Assembly: GCA_044226395.1 (NCBI GenBank)
Contig: JBGAHD010000007.1
Span: 62,001 to 126,000, forward strand
From: JBGAHD01 sp044226395
GTDB lineage: Bacteria > Pseudomonadota > Gammaproteobacteria > Xanthomonadales > Ahniellaceae
Direction of reading: 5' to 3'
Length of the DNA stretch: 64,000 nt
Positions within the stretch are counted from its first letter, which is position 1, and each line of letters starts with the position of its first letter. The notes beneath the pieces were generated by a model, which saw only the letters and a list, made by a program, of their open reading frames with translations, was not told the origin of the DNA and did no database searches. The position numbers and the translations under genes were made by a program. This document shows positions 8,367 through 17,322 of this stretch, piece by piece.

Positions 8367-10874
8367 ATGCTAGACACTGATACGAAACGCCGCATCGACA
8401 CCGCCCGCGACATCCTCGTAGGCAAAGTGCCGGACCCCAAGAGCCAAGTTGAACAGATCACGATCGCGCTGATCTACAAGTTCATGCACGACATGGACGC
8501 CGACGCCGAGGAAATGCACGGTAATCGGAAGTTCTTCGCCGGCGACTATGCCCGCTACGGCTGGGCTAGGCTCATGCGCTCCGGTCTGGGCGGCCACGAA
8601 ACCTTGAACCTATACGCCGAGGCCATCGCCAAGATGCCGGAGAACCCCGGCATCCCGCCGCTGTTTCGCGACATTTTCAAGAACGCCTACCTGCCGTATC
8701 GCGACCCGGAGACCCTGCGCGCATTCCTGAAGATCATCGACGAATTCACCTACGATCACTCCGAGCGCCTCGGCGACGCCTTCGAATATCTGCTCTCGGT
8801 ACTTGGCTCGCAGGGGGATGCCGGGCAGTTCCGCACCCCGCGCCACATCATCGATTTCATCGTCGCCATCGTTGACCCCAAGAAGGCCGAGACTGTGCTC
8901 GACCCGGCCTGCGGCACCGCTGGGTTCTTGATCTCCTCCTACAAGCACATTCTGAAGGCCAACCGCGACGACAAGGGCCACAGCACCCTGACCCCCGACG
9001 ACATGGGGCGACTTGCGCAAAACTTCAGAGGCTACGATATCTCGCCCGACATGGTGCGCCTCTCGCTGGTGAATCTGTACCTGCACGGCTTCACCGACCC
9101 GCACATTGCCGAATACGACACGCTGACCAGTCAGGACAAGTGGAACGAGTACGCCGACGTGATCCTGGCCAACCCGCCTTTCATGTCGCCGAAGGGCGGA
9201 ATCAAGCCGCACAATCGCTTCTCGGTGCAGAGTAAGCGCAGCGAAGTGCTGTTTGTGGACTACATGGCCGAGCACCTGACGCCCGGCGGCCGTGCCGGCA
9301 TCATCGTGCCCGAAGGTATCATCTTCCAGACCCAAGCCGCGTACACGCAACTGCGCAAGATGCTGGTGGAGGAGTACCTCGTCGCCGTCATCTCGCTGCC
9401 CGCCGGGGTCTTCAATCCTTATTCGGGCGTGAAGACCTCGATCCTCATACTCGACAAGTCGGTCGCGAGGCAGGCGCAGAGCATCGCCTTCTTCAAGATC
9501 GAGAATGATGGGTTCGGCCTAGGCACCCAGCGCCGAGGGATCGCCAAGAACGATCTGCCGCAGGCGCGTGTCGAGATCGCCGAGTACTTGCGGCGCCTGT
9601 ACGCCCGCGAATCCGTCGACGATTTCCAGCCGACACTCGGTCTGGTGGTGCCGAAGTCAAAGATCGCGGCGAACGGTGACTACAACCTGAGCAGAGAGCG
9701 GTATCGGGAGGGTGAGGCTACGCTGACTGTCTTTCCCTTTCGAGCACTCAAGCACATTGCGCACGAACTGCGCGCGGGATTCGCCAGCGGCAAATCCGAG
9801 TTGAATTCGAGCGGTGTCCCTCACATCCGCCCGATGAACGTCAACGAAGATGGTCAGTTCGTAGCGGCCGGGATGCGGTTCATCACTGAAGAGGAATACA
9901 GAGGCAAAGAGGACTATGCGCTTGAGCCGGGCGATGTCCTCTTTAACAACACGAATAGCGTTGAACTAGTCGGAAAAACATGCTTGGTTGAGACCGCGAT
10001 TCGCGGTGGTTTTTCGAATCACATTACACGAATTCGCGTCAACCCTGACCATTGCGTTCCCCGATTCCTTGCGGTGTGCTTGCACAGCGCGTGGAGCAAG
10101 GGACTCTTCAGCGATCGCGCCACACGCTGGGTTGGACAAGCTGGGATCAACGCGAAGAGCCTGGGCGATTTCGAGATCCCGCTCCCGCCGCTGGAGATGC
10201 AGAAGGAAATCGTGGCGGAGATCGAGGGCTACCAGAAAGTCATCGACGGCGCCCGCGCTGTCCTCGACAACTATCGCCCCCATATCCCTATCCACCCCGA
10301 CTGGCCGCTGAGAAAATTGTCCGAAATATGTACGCTAATCTCGGGGCAGCACATCGATAGGGCGGACTACAACACTGAACAAATAGGGGTCGACTACATC
10401 ACAGGGCCATCTGATTTTGGCCCCAAACACCCGGTAGCCACACGTTGGACATCGAGCCCGAAGGTGTTCGCGAATAGGGGAGATATCCTGATCACAGTGA
10501 AAGGGTCGGGTCTGGGAAGCGTCAACATTCTTGACACCGCGAGCGCAGCAATCAGCCGACAATTAATGGCGATACGCGTCAGTGGTGCCGACCCTGAGTT
10601 TGTGTACGTGTCGTTGCTCGCGCAGTTCGACTACATACAATCGCTCGGTGGAGGAGCGGCGATCCCGGGAATCACCAGAGATCATGTGCTTGGTCTCTCG
10701 ATACCCCTCCCACCCCTAGCCACTCAGCAAGAGATCGTAGCGGAGATCGAAGCCGAGAAAGCCCTCGTCGCCGCAAACCACGAGCTCATTGCCCGCTTTG
10801 AGAAGAAGATTCACGTCACCCTTGCCCGCGTCTGGGGCGAGGGTGTTCAATCGTCACCGGCTGAGGAAGTGTAG
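8367..10874 (+). CDS. hsdM: fused type I methyltransferase-specificity protein (HsdM-HsdS fusion)
   Basis: This 835-residue protein starts at ATG 8367, behind a GAAAGAGA ribosome binding site; an in-frame TTG at 8346 would overlap hsdR. Residues 1 to about 440 are an N6-adenine methyltransferase: helical N-terminal part, FRTPRHIIDF, SAM motif DPACGTAGF from residue 179, and catalytic NPPF at 269-272. The rest is HsdS-like with two target-recognition halves. Each half ends in the repeated boundary motif (IPLPPLEMQKEIVAEIE and IPLPPLATQQEIVAEIE), followed by a helical spacer. Separate HsdM and HsdS subunits are usual; here one chain should methylate and read a bipartite site. No separate hsdS is present. 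The Mrr-like gene begins two bases after its stop, so co-translation is likely. Confidence 0.9.
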   Translation: MLDTDTKRRIDTARDILVGKVPDPKSQVEQITIALIYKFMHDMDADAEEMHGNRKFFAGDYARYGWARLMRSGLGGHETLNLYAEAIAKMPENPGIPPLFRDIFKNAYLPYRDPETLRAFLKIIDEFTYDHSERLGDAFEYLLSVLGSQGDAGQFRTPRHIIDFIVAIVDPKKAETVLDPACGTAGFLISSYKHILKANRDDKGHSTLTPDDMGRLAQNFRGYDISPDMVRLSLVNLYLHGFTDPHIAEYDTLTSQDKWNEYADVILANPPFMSPKGGIKPHNRFSVQSKRSEVLFVDYMAEHLTPGGRAGIIVPEGIIFQTQAAYTQLRKMLVEEYLVAVISLPAGVFNPYSGVKTSILILDKSVARQAQSIAFFKIENDGFGLGTQRRGIAKNDLPQARVEIAEYLRRLYARESVDDFQPTLGLVVPKSKIAANGDYNLSRERYREGEATLTVFPFRALKHIAHELRAGFASGKSELNSSGVPHIRPMNVNEDGQFVAAGMRFITEEEYRGKEDYALEPGDVLFNNTNSVELVGKTCLVETAIRGGFSNHITRIRVNPDHCVPRFLAVCLHSAWSKGLFSDRATRWVGQAGINAKSLGDFEIPLPPLEMQKEIVAEIEGYQKVIDGARAVLDNYRPHIPIHPDWPLRKLSEICTLISGQHIDRADYNTEQIGVDYITGPSDFGPKHPVATRWTSSPKVFANRGDILITVKGSGLGSVNILDTASAAISRQLMAIRVSGADPEFVYVSLLAQFDYIQSLGGGAAIPGITRDHVLGLSIPLPPLATQQEIVAEIEAEKALVAANHELIARFEKKIHVTLARVWGEGVQSSPAEEV

Positions 10875-10876
10875 TC

Positions 10877-11923
10877 ATGGCGGTCTGGCTCGTTCGCGCC
10901 GGCGGACACGGGGAGTATCAAGACAAGTTCCTGTCCGAGACGCGGGTGTACGCCTCCTGGGACGATCTCGAGGTCGACCTGGCGAAGTTGCCCGACCGCG
11001 ATGCACTCATCGCGGCGCTCGAGCAACGCTACCCAGCCAGCAAGCCGAATAAACTCATCAACCATGCTAGCCAGATCTGGCCTTTTGCCCATGAGATGCA
11101 AAAGGGCGATTGGATCGTGCTCCCACTCAAGTCCCAGCGCGCTATCCAGATCGGGGAGTTGACGGGGAATTGCACTTTCGAGCCGAACGGTCCTTCACCG
11201 TTCTTCCATTGGCGCGCCGTGAAGTGGATTGGCGAGGCGGTCCCACGAAGTCACTTCGGCAAGGATCTCCTCAACACCTTCGGCGCCTTCATGACCATCT
11301 GCCGCGTTCAGAAGAACGACGCGGAAGCGCGGTTGAAGGCTATGCGAAAGAACGACTGGCAGCCGGAATCTCTCGCGCAGGCGCTGGTGCCGACCGCGCG
11401 GACGCCCGAGGCCGACGAGGCCACCGACCTCGACTTGGAAGAGCGGGCGCGCGACGGCATCGTGCGTCTGATCCTGAGTCGATTCAAAGGCAACGATCTT
11501 ACGCGGGTGGTCGAGGGCATCCTGCGCGCTCAGGGCTACACCACTTGGCGTAGCCCGGCCGGCCCTGGCGGTGGCGTCGACATTCTGGAGGGCGCGGGCC
11601 CACTCGGCTTCGGCTCGCCGCGATTGGTGGTAGAGGTGAAATCCGTACAGAGCCCGATTGATCGCCCGACCGTCGACAAATTGCTTGGCTCGGTCAGTAA
11701 GTTCGGCGCGAACTAGGGACTCTTTGTCTCTTGGAGCGGCTTCAAGAACAACGTCCAGAAGGAACTTGCCGGCAGCTTCTTCCGCGTCAGGCTGTGGTCC
11801 CAGACGGAGTTGCTCGATGCGTTGTACGAGGTCTACGACAAGCTCGACCCAGACCTGCGCGCAGAGCTCCCGTTGAAACAAGTCTGGACAGTGGCACTGA
11901 CCGACGAGGACGACGATGGATGA
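10877..11923 (+). pseudogene. Mrr-like restriction endonuclease interrupted by an in-frame amber codon
   Basis: The frame runs from ATG 10877 to TGA 11921-11923 (348 codons) but has a TAG at 11714-11716 after residue 279. Residues 1-140 are an N-terminal domain with WIVLPLK. Residues about 190-348 are an Mrr-type PD-(D/E)xK nuclease, with GGGVDIL (D235) and VVEVKS (E253, K255). After the TAG the same frame continues cleanly with GLFVSWSGFKNNVQKEL, the end of the catalytic fold in this family, where the interrupted position is commonly Gln. A single CAG to TAG change explains the lesion. The truncated 279-residue product keeps the D-ExK residues but lacks the last strand and helices. Read-through or suppression would restore it. 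The gene sits two bases after hsdMS. Confidence 0.8.
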
Positions 11924-12101
11924 GGCCTTCGAGCTGGAATCTGCCTCCCGCTCTCCTCTAATAGTCCGAAGGAATAAGAATAAATCGAGTTCCTCTGGGA
12001 CTCCTGTGAGACGAACTATGTATCGCCATGCCACTCTCTGCAACGCCGATGCCGAGCTGACCCCAGCGACGCTGAAGCCGCTGTTAGCCGGGGCAACCTA
12101 G
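11916..12101 (+). CDS. tiny reading frame bridging the Mrr-like and SIR2 genes, possibly degraded
   Basis: This 61-codon frame starts at an ATG eight bases inside the end of the Mrr-like gene and stops at a TAG whose last base is the first base of the SIR2 GTG start. The coupling suggests a genuine operon member. The N-terminal MDEAFELES and C-terminal RHATLCNADAELTP look protein-like. The middle (about 11970-12010) is an Arg/Lys/Ser run, while the +2 frame of the same bases reads IEFLWDSCETNYVS, which looks more like a folded protein. I suspect a small protein broken by indels. No family recognised. Confidence 0.4.
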   Translation: MDEAFELESASRSPLIVRRNKNKSSSSGTPVRRTMYRHATLCNADAELTPATLKPLLAGAT

Positions 12102-15100
12102 TGCAGTTCATTACCAACGGCCCCGATATTCCCGATGCGCTTCTGCAAGCACACGCCGATGGCCGCGTCGCCTTCTTCTGTGGCGCCGGCATTTCCTATC
12201 CGGCTGGGCTACCAGGCTTCAAGGGTTTGGTGGATGAAATCTATTCGCGAAGCGGCACTACGCCATCTGACATCGAGCGAGAAGCTCTTGCTCGCGAACA
12301 GTTCGACGCAGCCTTGGATCTTTTGCAGCGGCGTCTGCCCGGGGAGCGACTTGAGCTGCGTCAGAAACTGGCGGAGGCATTGACTCCCAGGTTGCGCCGG
12401 AAGGGCGCCATCGATACGCATACCGCGCTACTTCGACTGGCGCGCGATCGGTTGGGTGCTCTGCGGTTGGTAACCACAAATTTCGACCGCATTTTTCACG
12501 CGGCTGCTAGGCGTTCTGGGCAAGCCTTTCAGGAACATGCCGCGCCGTTATTGCCGATCCCGAAGAATAGTCGCTGGAATGGGCTAGCGTTCTTGCATGG
12601 CCTGCTTCCTGAAAAGTCAGATGACACGGCATTGAATAGGCTTGTGGTCACCAGCGGAGACTTCGGGCTCGCCTATTTGACCGAGCGATGGGCCGCACGT
12701 TTTGTAAGCGAGCTATTCCGAAACTACGTAGTCTGCTTTGTTGGTTACAGCATCAACGATTCGGTGCTGCGCTACATGATGGACGCGTTGGCGGCAGACC
12801 GCATGCTGGGTGAAGTCACACCGCAGGCGTGGGCGTTTGGTGATTGCGAGCACGGCCAGGAAAGGCGAAAAACCAGAGAGTGGGTCGCGAAAGGTGTTAC
12901 CCCAATCTTGTATTCGGTAGCGGCAGGCACGAACGACCATTCAGCACTTCATCAGACTTTGCATGCATGGGCCGAGACCTATCGCGATGGGGTCACCGGA
13001 AAAGAGCGAATTGTCGTAACTCATGCGCTGGCACGGCCATCGGCAAGCACACAGCAGGATGACTTCGTGGGTCGGATGCTTTGGGCCTTGTCGGATCCGT
13101 CTGGGCTGCCGGCGAAGCGGTTTGCAGATTTCAACCCAGTCCCGTCGCTCGACTGGCTCCTCGATGCATTCGCCACAAACCGCTATGGGCATTCAGACCT
13201 TGCTCGATTCGGTGTGCCGCCGCTTGACAAGACCGACCCAAGACTGAAGTTCAGTCTGACTCACCGCCCGGCACCTTACTCGCTTGCACCGCCGATGCGG
13301 CTGGTAGCGGGCGGTCACGCGTTCTCGGAGTGGGATGAGGTGATGTCTCAGCTCGCGCGTTGGCTGTTGCGTCACCTGAATGATGTTCGGCTTGCTCTAT
13401 GGTTCGCGGAGCGTGGTGGTCAGCTGCATGAACGATTGATCAGAATGATCGAGCAAGAGCTGAATCGTCTAGCTGATTTGGAGCGCGATGGCAAAACGTC
13501 GGAACTGGATAGCATTCGTGCAGACGCCCCCAATGCCATCCCCGGGCCGCCAATGCGGACCCTATGGTATCTGCTGCTAAGTCGAAGGGTGAAGTCGCCG
13601 TGGCGAGAACTGGACCTCTACCAGTGGAAGAGTCGGCTAGAGCGTGAAGGCTTGACGACCGGTTTGCGGTTGGAGCTGCGTGAGCTGCTGTCGCCGATGG
13701 TAAGACTGCGCAAGCCGCTCCGTTGGGGCGTGGAGGGGGACGACACAGCCGAACAATCGCGCCTAGGGCAATTGTTGGAATGCGAGTTGGCTCTGGCCGC
13801 AGATCATGTGCACTCGGCCATTGGCGAATTGGCCGATGTGAGATGGCAATCGACTTTGCCGTCCTTGCTTGAGGATATGCAGCAACTCCTTCGTGATGCG
13901 CTGGATCTCCAGCGCGAATTTGGTGAGGCCGACAATCGTCGAGACCAATCCCATTGGGATCTTCCTTCTATTAGCCCGCACTGGCAGAACCGGGAATACC
14001 GAGACTGGGTGCTATTGATCGAACTACTGAGGGATGCGTGGCTGGCTGTGCGCAAAGTCGATGGCGCTCGCGCGGCGAGGATTGCGGTGGCGTGGTTCGA
14101 CCTTCCTTACCTCACTTTCAAGCGTCTTGCCTTGTTCGCCGCGAGTCAAGAGAGATGCATAGGCACCGAGCAATGGGTGGGCTGGTTGATAGCCGACAAT
14201 TCTTGGTGCTTGTGGTCGGTCGGTACGCAGCGCGAGGTATTGCGGCTCTTGGTTCTGCAGGGAGGCCAGTTGACGTCAGCAGCGCAGGAACGTCTTCAGT
14301 CGGCGATTCTGGCAGGGCCGCCGCGCGCGATGTATCGGGACGATCTCGAAGCCGATCGACTACAAGACTTGATCGAGCGATCGGTCTGGTTGCACTTAGC
14401 CAAACTGCATAGCTCCGGACTAACTTTGGGTGCGACCACGGCGGCGAGGTTGGCGGAGCTGTCTCAGCAGCATCCCGAATGGCAGTTAGCGGCGAACGAG
14501 CGCGACGAGTTCTCGCATTGGATGAGCGGCACTGGCGACCCAGATTTCGAGGAGCGTCGAGAAGTTGACATCGCCCCGCGCAAGCGAAGGGCCCTCGTGA
14601 AGTGGCTCGTTCAACCACGGCCTGAAGATCGCCTGTTCTTCGAGGACACCTGGCGAGACGTTTGTCGGACTCGCTTCTTTCATAGCCTATTCGCACTGTA
14701 CGACCTGACGCTAAAAGGAATATGGCCGACGGAACGATGGGGGGAGGCCCTTCAGGTCTGGAGCGAAGACGAGTTAGTGGCGCGATCCTGGCGCTATGGC
14801 GTACCACTGGTGCAGAGAATGCCTGAGTCGGTGCTGCAGGATCTCGCGCATGACGTGACCTGGTGGCTACAGACTGGCTCGAAGTCAATTGATCAGCACC
14901 AGGCGATCCTGTTGGATTTATGCAGGAAGATACTAGACCTGCCGCTCGATGAAGACTCCGGAATCAGACGCGGTGATGGCAGTCCGTTAGAGCAACCAGT
15001 CACGGAGGCAATCAATCACCCGATTGGCCGTATTACACAGGCCTTGATCAACCTTTGGTTCAAACAGAAGCCAAATGACGGTGATGGGCTTCCTACTGCC

Positions 15101-15879
15101 ATCGGACTCTTGTTCACGCGGCTGTGTGACGTTCGAGTTCGGCGGTTCCGTCACGGAAGAGTACTGCTGGCCTCTCAATTGATAGCACTCTTTCGCGTGG
15201 ACCGCCCTTGGGCCGAGCGGTACCTGTTGCCTCTGTTCGACTGGTCTTCTTCACTGGCAGAGGCCAAGGCTGTCTGGGAAGGTTTCCTTTGGTCGCCGCG
15301 GTTGTACGAGCCCCTTTTGCTTGCGTTAAAGCCCCAGTTTCTTCAAACCGCGAGTCACTATGTCGAGTCCCGGTTGTCAGTTACACGGTGGAGGATTGGC
15401 GCACGGCTTTCGCAGCCCTGCCGCAAGAGGGGCTGGATGAATCCGCGCAGGCGCTCTCGCAGGCGCTTGAAGGGGCAGGCGACCAGCGAGAGGAGTATTG
15501 GAAGAACCGCGTCCAGCCATTCTTGCGAGACATCTGGCCGAAGTCTCGCGAGCTAATCACGAGCAGTATCACTGAGTCTTTCGCGGAATTGTGTCTCGCC
15601 GCGGGGAATGCGTTTCCTCAAGCTCTCAACTCAGTGCTCGGCTGGCTACGCCCGATCGAGCATCCGAACTCCGTCATCCGCAGATTGCACAAGTCCGGAC
15701 TCTGTACAGATTTTCCAGCCCACGCGCTACGACTGTTGGCGGCAATTGTTGACGATCAATCTTGGATAACGCGCGAGTTGGGCCAATGTCTAAATCTCAT
15801 CTCAAAGAGGGACGGAACCCTTGTGCAAAGCCCTGACTATCAACGCCTGCATGAGTACGCTCAAAGGTGGGGAGGATGA
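12101..15879 (+). pseudogene. SIR2-domain defence protein (DSR-like), frameshifted near the C-terminus
   Basis: The N-terminal roughly 270 residues are a SIR2-type NAD-binding domain: FFCGAGIS with G28-A29-G30 and LPGF, TTNFD with N127 and D129, LHG with H166, and VVCFVGYSINDSV. The long remainder (about 1000 residues) has no recognised domain, an arrangement typical of antiphage SIR2 effectors that deplete NAD. The first frame runs to 15556, but after ASHYVE (about 15367) it turns into Arg/Ser-rich nonsense. The +2 frame, from about 15376 (VSYTVEDW, then FAALPQEG, YWKNRVQPF, IWPKSREL) to TGA 15877-15879, carries the natural C-terminus. A small indel or short deletion around 15368-15385 therefore splits the gene. 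The GTG start overlaps the preceding stop. Sequencing error cannot be excluded. Confidence 0.75.
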
Positions 15880-16394
15880 GCGAAGGTTGCCGCTTGGTTT
15901 GCTTGGACTTACCGTAACGCGCAGATTGACATGAGCACCGAACGTGCAAGCGCGATGGACGACCACGCCGTTGACGAGAAGAGCAAAGCTTGCGTGCCGA
16001 AGGGCGCAAGCCCTGGCGTTCCGCCGACGGTTCAGACTGGGGGCGAGCATCCGAAACGAGGACAAGCGCCGTAGGTTTGCGATCTGTTCTAAGGACGTCT
16101 GGACCTAACACCGCATCGCGATCGTGCGTCAAAGGTGGCTGACAGGTTTCGACGGCAAGGACTACAAGCGGCAAAATTCGGCAGTATTTGGCTGAACACA
16201 TCGCTTCTCAACCAACAAGCCGTCGATTGGCGCTAGCGTAGGAAGTGCAGCTTCGATATCGGCCCCGAAAAATCACTGGACTTGCGCGGGACTTTCGCGT
16301 GATTGGTGGAGGTGATGGCAGAAGTCGACCACGACTTCTTGAGCAACGGGCCCGTCGGCCGCGAAGCGGCTGTACGGTTCATCTCAGCAAAAAC
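15880..16394 (+). other. 515-base stretch without a recognisable gene, between the SIR2 gene and tRNA-Arg
   Basis: Open frames here lack starts with ribosome binding sites and match no family I know. A plus-strand stretch from about 15881 to 16072 reads without stops but has no plausible start, so it may be decayed coding sequence. No integrase, direct repeat of the tRNA end or insertion sequence could be seen. It lies directly at the 3' end of the tRNA, where island attachment sites usually sit. Confidence 0.4.
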
Positions 16395-16471
16395 TGGCGC
16401 GCCCGGAGGGACTCGAACCCCCGACCACCAGGTTCGAAGCCTGGTGCTCTATCCAACTGAGCTACGGACGC
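16395..16471 (-). tRNA. tRNA-Arg, anticodon TCG
   Basis: The 77-base cloverleaf reads on the minus strand. The acceptor arms GCGTCCG and CGGGCGC pair with one G-T wobble, followed by discriminator G and an encoded CCA. The D arm contains GCTC...GAGC, and the T arm carries GGTTCGAGTCC. The anticodon stem CCAGG/CCTGG encloses the loop CTTCGAA, giving anticodon TCG, which reads CGA arginine codons. The 3' end faces the accessory region at lower coordinates. Confidence 0.97.
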
Positions 16472-16589
16472 GCGGTGGGCGCATTGTGCCGCAGGCGTGG
16501 GGCGCTCGCCAATGCCCCTCGGTTTTCGCCAATCCCAATCCCAATCTCAAGCCCGAGGCTAGTCCCGGCGCCGCAAGGCGCCGCCCGCC

Positions 16590-17282
16590 TCAGCCACCCA
16601 GCGCAAACGCCACCGCCGCCTCTGCATGCAAGGTCGTAGTGTCGAACACCGGCACCGCGCTATCAGCGGCGCTGACGAGCATGCCGATCTCGGTGCAGCC
16701 GAAGACGATGGCTTGGGCGCCGTCGTCGATGAGGCGGGCGATGGTGCGGCGATAGGTGTCGCGGGAGTCGTCGCGGATTTGGCCGCGGCAGAGTTCGTCG
16801 AAGATGATGCGGTGGACGTGGTCGCGATCCGTTTCGTCGGGCACGCGCATGTCGATGCCCATGTCTCGTAGGGCGTCGCGGTAGAAATCTTGTTCCATGG
16901 TGAAGCGCGTGCCGAGCAGGCCGATGCGCGTGATGCCGTGTTCGCGCAGGCGCGTGCCGAGGGCTTCGGCGATGTGCAGCAGGGGCGCGCGCACGGCGGC
17001 GGCGACTTGCGGCGCGACTTTGTGCATGGTGTTGGTGCAGATGAGGATGGCTTCGGCGCCGGCGGCTTCCAGGCGTTTCGCGGCATCGGCCAGGCGTTCG
17101 CCGGCGTCGTGCCAGCGTTGTTGCGCTTGCAGGTCGGCGATTTCGGCGAAGTCGACGCTCCACAGCACGAGCTTGGCCGAGTGCAAGCCGCCCAGGCGCG
17201 CCATCACGGCTTGATTGATCGCGCGGTAGTAGAGCAGGGTCGATTCCCAGCTCATGCCGCCGATCAGTCCGAGGGTTCGCAT
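16590..17282 (-). CDS. aspartate/glutamate racemase family protein
   Basis: This 230-residue cytoplasmic enzyme belongs to the PLP-independent Asp/Glu racemase fold. It begins MRTLGLIGGMSWEST, the standard N-terminus of YgeA/RacX-type racemases. The two catalytic cysteines are in ICTNTMHK (proton side 1) and FGCTEIGML (side 2). The predicted reaction is interconversion of L- and D-aspartate or a broad amino-acid racemisation. ATG 17282 is preceded by AGGAGA at good spacing. A small GC hairpin without a T tract (16566-16583) lies just past the stop. Confidence 0.88.
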   Translation of the reverse strand: MRTLGLIGGMSWESTLLYYRAINQAVMARLGGLHSAKLVLWSVDFAEIADLQAQQRWHDAGERLADAAKRLEAAGAEAILICTNTMHKVAPQVAAAVRAPLLHIAEALGTRLREHGITRIGLLGTRFTMEQDFYRDALRDMGIDMRVPDETDRDHVHRIIFDELCRGQIRDDSRDTYRRTIARLIDDGAQAIVFGCTEIGMLVSAADSAVPVFDTTTLHAEAAVAFALGG

Positions 17283-17322
17283 GCGGTGTTCTCCTGAATC
17301 GTAAAGCGATGCGCGCGCGGCG

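Noticed and set aside
16245..16755. Open frames on the plus strand across the tRNA gene with RRDSNPRPPGSKPGAL-like sequence
   Set aside because: This peptide is the well-known false translation of a tRNA complement; the real feature is tRNA-Arg on the minus strand.
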